Positions 51,697 to 61,250 of a stretch of DNA of 64,000 bases are shown here, piece after piece. The stretch comes from an uncultured Bacteroides sp. (GTDB lineage: Bacteria > Bacteroidota > Bacteroidia > Bacteroidales > Bacteroidaceae): the NCBI GenBank assembly GCA_900553815.1, contig USEY01000004.1, positions 29,068 through 93,067 on the forward strand, read 5' to 3'. Both the position numbers and the translations under genes were made by a program. Within the stretch, counting starts at the first letter, position 1; each line of letters begins with the position of its first letter. Under the pieces are notes generated by a model, which saw only the letters and a program-made list of their open reading frames with translations, did no database searches and was not told the DNA's origin.

Positions 51697-52773
51697 ATGT
51701 TTGACTTTAGTATTGTAACAAGCTGGATACACCAAATGCTGACTTCCGTGATGCCCGAGCGACTGGCCATCTTCCTGGAGTGCGTAGTGATTGGCGTATG
51801 TATTGTACTGATGTATGCTATATTGGCCATCATACTTATCTACATGGAACGTAAGGTCTGTGCCTTTTTCCAATGCCGCTTAGGACCGAACCGTGTAGGT
51901 CCTAAAGGTAGCATACAGGTCATTTCCGACGTCTTCAAGATGCTGACGAAGGAAATTTTCAACCCCAAAGGTGCTGACCAATTCCTATATAACCTGGCAC
52001 CCTACATGGTGCTCATCGCCTCTTTCCTGACTTTTGCCTGCCTGCCCATGAACAAAGGTCTGGAAGTGCTCGACTTCAATGTCGGCATATTCTTCCTGCT
52101 GTCGGCCTCCAGCATCGGAGTGGTCGGCATCCTGTTGGCCGGTTGGAGTTCCAACAACAAGTTTTCACTGATTGGTGCCATGCGAAGCGGAGCACAAATC
52201 ATCAGCTACGAGTTGTCTGTAGGCATGAGCATCCTGACCATGGTAGTGCTGACCGGAACCATGCAGATTTCGCAAATCGTAGAAGGACAGGCCGATGGCT
52301 GGCTTATCTTCAAAGGACATATTCCTGCCATTATCGCTTTCATCATTTATCTGATTGCCGGTAATGCAGAATGTAACCGTGGCCCGTTTGACCTGCCCGA
52401 AGCAGAAAGCGAACTGACGGCCGGCTACCATACCGAATACAGCGGTATGCACTTCGGCTTCTTCTACCTGGCCGAGTATCTGAACCTTTTCATCGTATCG
52501 GCCATTGCGGCAACCGTATTTCTGGGAGGATGGATGCCACTACACATTCCCGGACTGGATGGCTTCAACATGATAATGGACTATATTCCCGGCTTCATCT
52601 GGTTCTTTGGCAAGGCTTTCTTTGTAGTCTTCCTCATGATGTGGATGCGCTGGAGCTTCCCCCGTCTGCGAATTGACCAGATTCTGACGCTGGAGTGGAA
52701 ATACCTTGTTCCTATCTCGATGGTAAACCTGCTGCTGATGGCCATACTGGTAGCCTTCGGATGGCACTTCTAA
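51697..52773 (+). CDS. nuoH: Complex I subunit H
   Basis: 358 residues, about eight helices. Conserved [21 protein letters not shown] and [39 protein letters not shown] (family quinone-channel motif) are clear. It connects the quinone chamber to the proton-pumping subunits. Confidence 0.97.
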   Translation: MFDFSIVTSWIHQMLTSVMPERLAIFLECVVIGVCIVLMYAILAIILIYMERKVCAFFQCRLGPNRVGPKGSIQVISDVFKMLTKEIFNPKGADQFLYNLAPYMVLIASFLTFACLPMNKGLEVLDFNVGIFFLLSASSIGVVGILLAGWSSNNKFSLIGAMRSGAQIISYELSVGMSILTMVVLTGTMQISQIVEGQADGWLIFKGHIPAIIAFIIYLIAGNAECNRGPFDLPEAESELTAGYHTEYSGMHFGFFYLAEYLNLFIVSAIAATVFLGGWMPLHIPGLDGFNMIMDYIPGFIWFFGKAFFVVFLMMWMRWSFPRLRIDQILTLEWKYLVPISMVNLLLMAILVAFGWHF

Positions 52774-52846
52774 GAAGAAGAGAGACCTGCAAAAGCAACA
52801 GACATCATACTGAAGACTTTAAAAACTGAATATATAAACATACAAT

Positions 52847-53410
52847 ATGAAACCTACTAATAGCAAAGGCATTGACTCGCAGGAGCCGACTTCCTACTTC
52901 GGAAGCTTCTTCAACGGACTGCGAAGCCTGTCTATCGGTCTGAAGACTACCATGAAGGAGTTCTTCACACCCAAAATCACGGAGCAATACCCGGAAAACC
53001 GCAAAGAGCTGAAGATGTTCGACCGTTTCCGCGGTACGCTTGTAATGCCTCATAACGAACAGAACGAACACCACTGCGTGGCATGCGGACTGTGCCAGGC
53101 AGCCTGCCCCAACGGCACCATTCATGTCGTGAGCGAAACCGTTGAAACAGAAGACGGAAAGAAGAAGAAAATACTGGCCAAGTATGAATACGACCTAGGC
53201 TCCTGTATGTTCTGCCAGTTGTGTGTCAACGCCTGTCCGCACGGCGCCATCACTTTCGACCAGAACTTTGAGCATGCCGTTTTCGACCGCAGCAAACTTC
53301 TCATGACCCTGAACCATCCGGGCAGCAAAGTAGCAGCACGTCCGACGCCGGCACCCAAAGCTGCCGAAGCAGGCAATAACGCAACAACCAGTAAGAAACC
53401 CATAAATTAA
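52847..53410 (+). CDS. nuoI: Complex I subunit I (two 4Fe-4S clusters)
   Basis: 187 residues. Two ferredoxin-type motifs, CVACGLCQAACPNGTI and CMFCQLCVNACPHGAI, bind clusters N6a and N6b. In a complex without NuoEFG this subunit is the probable electron entry point, possibly from ferredoxin or flavodoxin. The tail is Ala/Pro/Lys-rich. Confidence 0.96.
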   Translation: MKPTNSKGIDSQEPTSYFGSFFNGLRSLSIGLKTTMKEFFTPKITEQYPENRKELKMFDRFRGTLVMPHNEQNEHHCVACGLCQAACPNGTIHVVSETVETEDGKKKKILAKYEYDLGSCMFCQLCVNACPHGAITFDQNFEHAVFDRSKLLMTLNHPGSKVAARPTPAPKAAEAGNNATTSKKPIN

Positions 53411-53422
53411 AGGAACACACTC

Positions 53423-53974
53423 ATGAACGCATTCTTAGCAATAGCCAATGTACTCTCCTTAGGCGAGAGCTTGGGTGAAGCTGTGGTTTTCTATGCCCTT
53501 GCAGCTTTCATCGCAGTATTTTCCATTCTTACGGTGACCACTACCCGCATGGTACGCTCGGCCACTTACCTGTTGTTCGTACTCTTCGGCACTGCCGGTA
53601 TCTACTTCTTGCTGGGATATACCTTCCTGGGTTCTGTACAGATAATGGTATATGCCGGTGGTATCGTAGTCCTGTATGTGTTCTCCATACTGCTGACCAG
53701 TGGTGAAGGTGACCGCGCAGAAAAGCTGAAACGAAGCCGCTTCCTGCCAGGTATCGCAGCCACCATAGTTGGTGCCATCATTGTGTTGTTCATCACCCTG
53801 AAACATCAGTTCCTGGCTACAACAGATGTAAAGCCGATAGAAGTTAACATCAGCACCATCGGCCAGCACCTTCTCAGCAGTGACAAGTTCGGCTACCTGC
53901 TCCCCTTCGAGGCAGTCAGCATCTTGCTGCTGGCATGTATTGTAGGTGGGTTGTTGATTGCCCGCAAACGATAG
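53423..53974 (+). CDS. nuoJ: Complex I subunit J
   Basis: 183 residues, five helices; the helix GSVQIMVYAGGIVVLYVFSILLTSG carries the family's conserved pi-bulge region. Membrane subunit next to NuoK. Confidence 0.95.
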   Translation: MNAFLAIANVLSLGESLGEAVVFYALAAFIAVFSILTVTTTRMVRSATYLLFVLFGTAGIYFLLGYTFLGSVQIMVYAGGIVVLYVFSILLTSGEGDRAEKLKRSRFLPGIAATIVGAIIVLFITLKHQFLATTDVKPIEVNISTIGQHLLSSDKFGYLLPFEAVSILLLACIVGGLLIARKR

Positions 53975-54031
53975 AGACATAACATGAGAAAACATTCCAT
54001 CAAACTATAACTTAAAAAAACTCATACGGAT

Positions 54032-54340
54032 ATGATTCACATGGAATATTACCTGATAGTTTCGACCATCATGTTCTTTGCCGGCATCTACGGTTTCTTT
54101 ACCCGCCGCAACACACTGGCCATACTTATCTCGATAGAACTGATTCTGAACGCTACCGACATCAACTTCGCCGTGTTCAACCGGTTCTTGTTCCCCGGTG
54201 CATTGGAAGGTTATTTCTTCTCTCTGTTCTCCATTGCCATCTCTGCTGCCGAAACGGCCATCGCCATTGCCATCATGATTAACATCTACCGCAATATACG
54301 CAGCATACAAGTGAAACACTTGGACGAAATGAAATGGTAG
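54032..54340 (+). CDS. nuoK: Complex I subunit K
   Basis: 102 residues, three helices, with ILISIELILNATDINF and SIAISAAETAIAIAIMINIYR holding the two membrane glutamates used in proton transfer. Start 54032, or Met 54041. Confidence 0.95.
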   Translation: MIHMEYYLIVSTIMFFAGIYGFFTRRNTLAILISIELILNATDINFAVFNRFLFPGALEGYFFSLFSIAISAAETAIAIAIMINIYRNIRSIQVKHLDEMKW

Positions 54341-54443
54341 TTTTAAACAGTCGCTTTCGAAAAGCCGCCTGTGGCTGCAAGCATCGAGAGAGACGAACAA
54401 ACAATGACAGTAAACAAGTAATATCATTCACTAGCAATACGTT

Positions 54444-56330
54444 ATGGAATATACAATTCTAATTCTACTCCTTCCTTTCTTCTCCTTCCTCATACTGGGA
54501 ATAGGAGGAAAATGGATGTCGCACCGCACGGCGGGCATCATCGGCACCATCGCTTTGGGCGTGGTGGCGCTGCTGTCCTACATTACGGCTGCGCAATACT
54601 TCGGCGCGCCACGCTTGGCCGACGGCACCTACCAGACACTGATGCCCTATAACTTCCGCTGGCTGCCTTTCACTGAAAATCTCAGCATCGACATGGGCAT
54701 TCTGCTCGACCCGATTTCGGTAGTCATGCTCATTGTCATCTCCACCGTCAGCCTGATGGTACATATCTACTCCTTCGGCTACATGAAGGGCGAAGTGGGT
54801 TTCCAACGCTACTACGCCTTCCTGTCGCTCTTCAGCATGAGCATGCTGGGACTGGTGGTGGCTACCAACATCTTCCAGATGTATCTGTTCTGGGAGTTGG
54901 TAGGTGTTTCTTCTTACCTGCTCATCGGTTTCTACTATACTAAACCGGCCGCCATTGCCGCCTCCAAGAAGGCGTTCATCGTAACGCGTTTTGCCGACCT
55001 GGGCTTCCTCATCGGTATTCTGGTATATGGCTACTACGTGGGAACCTATACATTTACTCCCGACGAAATGAACCTGGTGAAGGGCGGAGCCATGCTGCCG
55101 CTGGCACTGGGACTGATGTTCATCGGTGGTGCCGGCAAGAGTGCCATGTTCCCTCTGCACATCTGGCTGCCCGATGCCATGGAAGGTCCTACGCCGGTCA
55201 GCGCATTGATTCACGCCGCAACCATGGTGGTAGCCGGTGTCTATCTGGTGGCACGCATGTTCCCCCTGTTCATTGCTTATGCACCTGACACCCTTCACAT
55301 CGTAGCCTATGTAGGTGCCTTCACTGCTTTCTATGCAGCCAGTGTGGCCTGCGTGCAGAGCGACATCAAACGTGTGCTGGCCTTCTCTACCATTTCGCAG
55401 ATTGGCTTCATGATGGTAGCTCTGGGCGTATGTACTTCTGCCGACCCTCATCACGGCGGCTTGGGCTACATGGCCGGTATGTTCCACCTGTTCACACACG
55501 CCATGTTCAAGGCCCTGCTCTTCCTCGGCGCCGGTAGCATCATACACGCCGTACACAGCAACGAGATGTCGGCCATGGGAGGCCTGCGCAAGTACATGCC
55601 CGTGACCCACATCACCTTCCTCATCGCCTGCCTCGCCATTGCGGGTATCTGGCCGTTGAGCGGATTCTTCTCGAAAGACGAGATTCTGACAGCCTGCTTC
55701 CAGTTCAGCCCTGTCATGGGATGGATAATGACCGTGATTGCCGGCATGACTGCCTTCTATATGTTCCGTCTTTACTTCGGCATCTTCTGGGGTAAGGAAA
55801 ACAAGGAACTGCACGCCGAGCACAAGCCGCACGAAAGCCCGCTGACCATGACCTTCCCGCTGATGTTCCTGGCACTGGTTACGCTGGTTGCCGGATTCCT
55901 GCCCTTCGGTCATTTGGTATCGGCCAACGGACAGGCCTACGACATCCACATTGACTGGAGCGTGGCCGGCACAAGCCTTTCCGTGGCAGCCTTGGCCATT
56001 GCCATTGCCACACCGATGTATCTGTACGAACGCCAGCCGGTGGCCGACGCCCTGCAACGCCGTTTCCGCGGCTTGTGGACGGCAGCCTACCACCGCTTCT
56101 ATATTGACGAGATTTATCAGTTCATCACCCACAAGATTATCTTCGGCTGCATCAGCCGCCCCATAGCCTGGTGGGACCGCCACGTAGTAGACGGATTCTT
56201 CAACTTCCTGGCCTGGAGCGCCAATGCTACAAGCGACGAAATACGCGGCCTGCAAAGCGGACACGTACAGCAATATGCGTTTGTCTTCCTGCTGGGTACG
56301 CTGGCTCTGATACTGATATTACTTTTATAA
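54444..56330 (+). CDS. nuoL: Complex I subunit L (antiporter-like)
   Basis: 628 residues, about 16 helices. Conserved [60 protein letters not shown], and the C-terminal lateral helix region after about residue 550. Proton-pumping subunit at the distal end of the membrane arm. Preceded by a 103-base gap. Confidence 0.96.
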   Translation: MEYTILILLLPFFSFLILGIGGKWMSHRTAGIIGTIALGVVALLSYITAAQYFGAPRLADGTYQTLMPYNFRWLPFTENLSIDMGILLDPISVVMLIVISTVSLMVHIYSFGYMKGEVGFQRYYAFLSLFSMSMLGLVVATNIFQMYLFWELVGVSSYLLIGFYYTKPAAIAASKKAFIVTRFADLGFLIGILVYGYYVGTYTFTPDEMNLVKGGAMLPLALGLMFIGGAGKSAMFPLHIWLPDAMEGPTPVSALIHAATMVVAGVYLVARMFPLFIAYAPDTLHIVAYVGAFTAFYAASVACVQSDIKRVLAFSTISQIGFMMVALGVCTSADPHHGGLGYMAGMFHLFTHAMFKALLFLGAGSIIHAVHSNEMSAMGGLRKYMPVTHITFLIACLAIAGIWPLSGFFSKDEILTACFQFSPVMGWIMTVIAGMTAFYMFRLYFGIFWGKENKELHAEHKPHESPLTMTFPLMFLALVTLVAGFLPFGHLVSANGQAYDIHIDWSVAGTSLSVAALAIAIATPMYLYERQPVADALQRRFRGLWTAAYHRFYIDEIYQFITHKIIFGCISRPIAWWDRHVVDGFFNFLAWSANATSDEIRGLQSGHVQQYAFVFLLGTLALILILLL

Positions 56331-56360
56331 TTGACAATTCGATAAACTACATTAGATAAA

Positions 56361-57845
56361 ATGAATTTCTTATCATTATTCGTACTGATTCCCCTGCTGA
56401 TGCTCCTGGGCCTGTGGCTGGCACGCAACATCAGCCAGATACGCACCGTAATGGTGACGGGAGCCTCTGCCCTGCTGATACTGGCAGGCACACTCACCGT
56501 GATGTATCTCAACGCCCGCCATGCCGGAGCCACAGACGAAATGCTGTTCCGCGCCGACATGCCCTGGTATCCAGCTCTCAACATATACTATTCAGTAGGC
56601 GTTGACGGCATATCGGTAGCCATGCTGCTGCTGTCTGCCATCATCGTCTTCACCGGAACTTTCGCTTCCTGGCGTCTGCAACCGCTCACGAAGGAATACT
56701 TCCTGTGGTTCACCTTCCTGTCGCTGGGTGTATTCGGATTCTTCATTTCCATCGACCTCTTCACCATGTTCATGTTCTACGAGGTTGCCCTGATACCCAT
56801 GTACCTGCTTATCGGCGTATGGGGCAGCGGACGCAAGGAATACTCGGCCATGAAGCTGACCCTGATGCTGATGGGAGGTTCGGCCTTCCTGCTTATCGGC
56901 ATCCTGGGCATCTACTACGGCAGCGGAGCTACTACCATGAACCTGCTGGACATTGCCTCGATGCACAACATTCCCGTTGAGCAGCAACGCATCTGGTTCC
57001 CGCTCACCTTCCTGGGCTTCGGCGTGCTGGGTGCCCTCTTCCCCTTCCACACATGGAGCCCCGACGGTCATGCCTCAGCCCCCACGGCTGTATCCATGCT
57101 GCATGCCGGCGTACTGATGAAGCTGGGAGGCTACGGCTGCTTCCGCATTGCCATGTACCTGATGCCCGAAGCTGCCAACGAGCTGGGCTGGATATTCCTG
57201 GTGCTGACGGGTATCTCGGTAGTCTACGGAGCTTTCTCGGCTTGCGTACAGACCGACCTGAAGTACATCAACGCCTACTCCAGCGTGAGCCACTGCGGCC
57301 TGGTGCTCTTCGCCATCCTGATGATGAACCAGACGGCCTGCACGGGTGCCGTGCTGCAAATGCTGAGCCACGGACTGATGACCGCCCTCTTCTTTGCCCT
57401 CATCGGTATGATATACGGACGTACTCACACTCGTGATGTGCGCGAGCTGTCGGGCCTGATGAAAATCATGCCATTCCTTTCGGTTTGCTACGTCATTGCC
57501 GGTCTGGCCAACCTGGGACTGCCGGGACTGAGCGGCTTTGTGGCCGAGATGACTATCTTCAACGGAGCCTTCCAGCATGCCGACGTGTTCCACCGCACTT
57601 GGACCGTGATTGCCTGCTGCAGTATCGTTATCACCGCCGTCTACATCCTGCGACTGGTAGGCAAGATTCTCTACGGTACCTGCACCAACAAGCACCACCT
57701 GACACTGACCGACGCTACATGGGACGAACGCACTGCCGTCATCATCCTCATCGTCTGCGTGGCTGCGCTGGGTATGGCACCTTGGTGGCTGAGCGGCATG
57801 ATTGGCGACAGCGTGCTGCCTATCGTGACAATGGTTAATGGTTAA
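56361..57845 (+). CDS. nuoM: Complex I subunit M (antiporter-like)
   Basis: 494 residues, about 14 helices with MFMFYEVALIPMYLLIGVWGSGRK and LFPFHTWSPDGHASAPTAVSMLHAGVLMKLGGYG. Its last codons (MVNG-stop) are part of the ATGGTTA heptamer repeat that fills the following gap. Confidence 0.96.
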   Translation: MNFLSLFVLIPLLMLLGLWLARNISQIRTVMVTGASALLILAGTLTVMYLNARHAGATDEMLFRADMPWYPALNIYYSVGVDGISVAMLLLSAIIVFTGTFASWRLQPLTKEYFLWFTFLSLGVFGFFISIDLFTMFMFYEVALIPMYLLIGVWGSGRKEYSAMKLTLMLMGGSAFLLIGILGIYYGSGATTMNLLDIASMHNIPVEQQRIWFPLTFLGFGVLGALFPFHTWSPDGHASAPTAVSMLHAGVLMKLGGYGCFRIAMYLMPEAANELGWIFLVLTGISVVYGAFSACVQTDLKYINAYSSVSHCGLVLFAILMMNQTACTGAVLQMLSHGLMTALFFALIGMIYGRTHTRDVRELSGLMKIMPFLSVCYVIAGLANLGLPGLSGFVAEMTIFNGAFQHADVFHRTWTVIACCSIVITAVYILRLVGKILYGTCTNKHHLTLTDATWDERTAVIILIVCVAALGMAPWWLSGMIGDSVLPIVTMVNG

Positions 57846-57959
57846 TGACAAATGGTAAATGATTAATCCCAAACTTGCCATTCATCATTTACCACTAAAC
57901 ATTTAACATTAACCATTCACCATTAACCATTTATCATTAACCATCTATCATTCATAATA
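57831..57959. repeat. Heptamer repeats beginning inside nuoM
   Basis: ATGGTTA, ATGGTTA, ATGACAA, ATGGTAA, ATGATTA words run from 57831, so the first copy overlaps the nuoM stop codon (57843-57845). The second half is inverted (ATTTACCA, TTAACCA, TTCACCA, TTAACCA, TTTATCA, TTAACCA) and can pair with the first half. The gap separates nuoM from nuoN. Confidence 0.75.
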
Positions 57960-59399
57960 ATGGATTACAGTCAATTCTTACTGATGAAAGAAGAGCTTTC
58001 GCTCATAGCCGTCATCGTGATTCTATTCATCGCCGACCTCTTCATGAGTCCCGATGCCCACAAGCAAGACGGTAAACCTGTGCTGAACACCATGCTGCCC
58101 GTTGTGCTGATGCTGATACACACCATCATCACCATCGTGCCCGGCCCCGAAGCCGAAGCCTTCGGCGGCATGTACCACAATACACCCATTCAGAGCATCG
58201 TCAAGTCCATCCTCAGCGTAGGAACACTTATCGTTTTCCTGATGGCACACGAGTGGATGCGTCGCCCCGACACGGCCTTGAAACAAGGTGAGTTCTATTT
58301 CCTCACCCTGTCTACGCTGCTGGGTATGTACTTCATGATTTCTGCCGGACACTTCCTGATGTTCTTCATCGGACTGGAGACCGCCAGCATCCCGATGGCT
58401 GCCTTGGTGGCCTTCGACAAATACCGCCACCACTCGGCCGAGGCAGGTGCCAAGTATATCCTGAGCGCCCTCTTCTCAAGCGGTCTGTTGCTCTATGGCA
58501 TTTCGCTTATCTACGGTAGCGTGGGCACGCTTTACTTTGCCGATGTACCCGCTCACCTGGAAGGCAACCCCTTGCAGATAATGGCCTTCGTATTCTTCCT
58601 GGCCGGTATGGGATTCAAGATTTCACTGGTGCCCTTCCACCTCTGGACGGCCGATGTCTACCAGGGAGCACCTTCTACCGTGACCGCTTACCTCAGCGTA
58701 GTGTCCAAAGGCTCGGCAGCCTTCGTGCTCATGACCATGCTCATCAAGGTATTCGCCCCCATGACCGACCAATGGCAGACAGCCCTCTACTGGCTCATCA
58801 TAGCCTCCATCACCCTGGCCAACTTCTTTGCCCTGCGTCAGGACAACCTGAAGCGACTGATGGCCTTCTCCAGTATCTCGCAGGCGGGCTACATCATGCT
58901 GGGCGTCATCAGCGGCAGCGCACAGGGTATGACAGCACTGGTCTACTACGTGCTCATCTACCTCTTTGCCAATCTGGGTGTCTTTGCCGTCATCACCATC
59001 GTAGCCTTGCGTGCCCATAAGTTCACGCTCGACGAGTACAACGGCCTCTACACCACCAACCCGCGTCTGGCTTTCATTATGACCCTGTGCCTCTTCTCAC
59101 TGGCTGGTATCCCGCCCTTTGCAGGCTTCTTCTCAAAGTTCTTCATCTTTGCGGCAGCCTTCAACAGCGGCTTCCACCTGCTGGTATTCATCGCCTTGGC
59201 CAACACGGTCATCTCGCTCTACTACTACCTGAAGATTGTCAAGGCCATGTACATCAACAAGAGCGATGAGCCGATTGCCGCCTTCCAGAGCGACAACTAC
59301 ACACGTGCCGCCCTGGTGCTTTGTACACTGGGCATCACGGTGCTGAGCATTGTCAGCGCATCCTACGAATCGATTGGCCACTACGCCTTCGGTCTGTAA
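57960..59399 (+). CDS. nuoN: Complex I subunit N (antiporter-like)
   Basis: 479 residues with about 14 helices; [43 protein letters not shown] and [32 protein letters not shown] match NuoN. Last gene of the operon. No nuoE, F or G genes are present before or after it in the window. Confidence 0.96.
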   Translation: MDYSQFLLMKEELSLIAVIVILFIADLFMSPDAHKQDGKPVLNTMLPVVLMLIHTIITIVPGPEAEAFGGMYHNTPIQSIVKSILSVGTLIVFLMAHEWMRRPDTALKQGEFYFLTLSTLLGMYFMISAGHFLMFFIGLETASIPMAALVAFDKYRHHSAEAGAKYILSALFSSGLLLYGISLIYGSVGTLYFADVPAHLEGNPLQIMAFVFFLAGMGFKISLVPFHLWTADVYQGAPSTVTAYLSVVSKGSAAFVLMTMLIKVFAPMTDQWQTALYWLIIASITLANFFALRQDNLKRLMAFSSISQAGYIMLGVISGSAQGMTALVYYVLIYLFANLGVFAVITIVALRAHKFTLDEYNGLYTTNPRLAFIMTLCLFSLAGIPPFAGFFSKFFIFAAAFNSGFHLLVFIALANTVISLYYYLKIVKAMYINKSDEPIAAFQSDNYTRAALVLCTLGITVLSIVSASYESIGHYAFGL

Positions 59400-59411
59400 A
59401 TATCATCACAT

Positions 59412-59561
59412 CAATGGGGATTGAGACCTGCAATCCGGTCGAGCCTTCTGCCATAAGATTGTCGCCGTAAATCCCCGTTGCTATTCCTGCCTGGCGCGGA
59501 TTAAGCAAACTTTCATGAATTCCATATCAATGTCTTCGTGTGAGTCTGCTTAATCCGCGCC
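59412..59561. terminator. Two large stem-loops after nuoN
   Basis: First stem: CAATGGGGATT (59412-59422) with AATCCCCGTTG (59470-59480), one wobble. Second: GGCGCGGATTAAGCA (59493-59507) with TGCTTAATCCGCGCC (59547-59561), perfect, loop 39. Neither has a T-tract. They begin 12 bases after the nuoN stop and may define the 3' end of the nuo mRNA. Confidence 0.5.
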
Positions 59562-59636
59562 TTGATTTATATCCCCACGCCTTACGGCTCACTCATTCAT
59601 TTATAAAGCCGTTGGCTTCACCTCGTTTCAATACGG

Positions 59637-59722
59637 ATGAAACACTGTTCCAATATACATGAAACACCGTTTCAAAACGCATGAAACACTGTTTCATACA
59701 TACTGAAACAACATGAAACACC
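59637..59722. repeat. 22-bp array of palindromic units (ATGAAACAC type)
   Basis: ATGAAACAC starts at 59637, 59659 and 59681 (exactly 22 each); a further copy at 59713 is out of phase. The unit contains TGAAACACTGTTTCA, itself a palindrome around one base. No reading frame of interest. Confidence 0.85.
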
Positions 59723-59907
59723 AACATTGTCAAGGTCAATACGCATACCAGCTCCTGTTTGCACATCTCTCGACCACCTTTGAACGGAAAGCCCCCCTTA
59801 ATGAAAGCCCCTTTTCCCACCTCAAGTCAGTAAAATCTATCCATAGCCAGTAAGCTTATCGGATTATCGCTGGGATTTATTCGGGAAAATAACGATTATG
59901 ACGCTTT

Positions 59908-59992
59908 CACAGTACGCATGTTACATCGTCACAGTCGCCATGTTACATTGTAACAGTACGCATGTTACACCTTCACACTAGTACTGTGACAA
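59908..59992. repeat. 22-bp array of palindromic units (CATGTTACA type)
   Basis: CATGTTACA starts at 59917, 59939 and 59961 (exactly 22 each). The unit contains TGTTACATTGTAACA, again a palindrome around one base. TCACAGTAC (59908-59916) is repeated inverted as GTACTGTGA (59981-59989) at the other end. The 931-base gap 59400-60330 holds these arrays, the stem-loops at 59412-59561 and the terminator at 60164; no gene seen. Confidence 0.85.
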
Positions 59993-60163
59993 CCTGTGAA
60001 TGCCACCCATATTGCACGACGAGACGGCAATAATCTGTAAAAGCAGGATTCCTATTGATACTTACAACGGCTGCATCCCTTGATTCCCCTGCTATCAGAA
60101 ACAAAGTAGCATTCTAAGAACGAACGGAAGCCACAGGAGAATACCCTTCATTAACTAAAAAAA

Positions 60164-60227
60164 TCAGGCGGATGAAGCAGATTCAAACTCCCAAACGAGA
60201 GCTATTCAATCTGCATCATCCGCCTGA
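60164..60227 (-). terminator. Intrinsic terminator of the rsfS-ftsH-cdsA operon
   Basis: A 20-base stem with one mismatch (60164-60183 with 60208-60227), loop 24. On the minus strand it is followed by seven T residues. It lies 104 bases after the cdsA stop. Confidence 0.85.
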
Positions 60228-60330
60228 ACTGGCGTTTATGAGGATATTTCCTAATCCTTAACTATGGGATTCAGGTCCGTTCCGTCTTGAACAAGCCAAA
60301 GGAACATAGACAAGCAATGCCTACTCAGAC

Positions 60331-61209
60331 TCAGAAAAGAGTAACGGCATAAAGATAAATCACGGCAGCCGGTATGGCCATCAGCGCACTGTCAAAGCGG
60401 TCGAGCATACCACCGTGTCCGGGCAGTATATTGCCCGAATCCTTAATGCCCAGCTGACGTTTCATAAGCGATTCGGTCAGGTCGCCCCATGTACCGAAGA
60501 TGACAACCACCACGGCCAGTCCGGCCCATTGCAACGTAGAAGCTACTGACATGGCTGCACCTCCTGCCTCTACAGCATGGCCAAAGGGAAACAGGAAAGC
60601 AAACACAAAAGAGGAGGCAATGGAAAACACGCCACCACCTATACTACCCTCCCACGACTTCTTGGGCGAAATGCGCTCAAACAAACGATGCTTGCCAATG
60701 AGCGAACCCACGCAATAGGCACCAGTATCGCTCAACCAGATGAATACGAAAATGGAGAGCGGAAGCACGGGGTTATAGACTACGCTGCTGGTTGCAGGGT
60801 CGTTGCGGAAAGCCAACAGGTTGAGCAGTGCGAAAGGCAACGCTACATAGAGCTGGCTCAGCATGGAGTAAGCCCAATTGCCTATGGGGTTCTCCTTCTT
60901 CAGGTAGAGCTCCGTTATCATCAAATAGAGCAGCAACACCAGATAGGGCAAAAACACACGTGCATCGGTGGCATACGTAGAGTAGCTCATTAACGCCAGG
61001 AACAGATATGCCCCCCCCAGCGATGTGATGTTCTTATTGATGCTCACAACTCCGCTTTGGTTTACTATGTGGCCAAACTCGTGCACACTCAGAGCACTGA
61101 TGAGTGCAAACAAAATGCCGAAAGTAAGCGGGCTGTACAGAATACATCCCACCAGTACGGCTACGAACAATACACCTGTTATGGTTCGTTGAATAAAATT
61201 GCTTTTCAC
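60331..61209 (-). CDS. cdsA: Phosphatidate cytidylyltransferase (CDP-diglyceride synthase)
   Basis: 292 residues, about eight membrane helices. C-terminal signature: FERISPKKSWEGSIGG, then DLTESLMKRQLGIKDSGNILPGHGGMLDRFDS, the CDP-DAG synthase motif with the metal-binding Asp residues. It makes CDP-diacylglycerol for all phospholipids. It follows ftsH by 41 bases and ends the operon. Confidence 0.96.
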   Translation of the reverse strand: MKSNFIQRTITGVLFVAVLVGCILYSPLTFGILFALISALSVHEFGHIVNQSGVVSINKNITSLGGAYLFLALMSYSTYATDARVFLPYLVLLLYLMITELYLKKENPIGNWAYSMLSQLYVALPFALLNLLAFRNDPATSSVVYNPVLPLSIFVFIWLSDTGAYCVGSLIGKHRLFERISPKKSWEGSIGGGVFSIASSFVFAFLFPFGHAVEAGGAAMSVASTLQWAGLAVVVVIFGTWGDLTESLMKRQLGIKDSGNILPGHGGMLDRFDSALMAIPAAVIYLYAVTLF

Positions 61210-61250
61210 GGTAAATATCCGATTTTAAGAGTTCCTTAGTTTCAACATGT

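Noticed and set aside
59593..59820. Minus-strand 75-residue frame after nuoN
   Set aside because: Much of it is translation of the 22-bp ATGAAACAC array.
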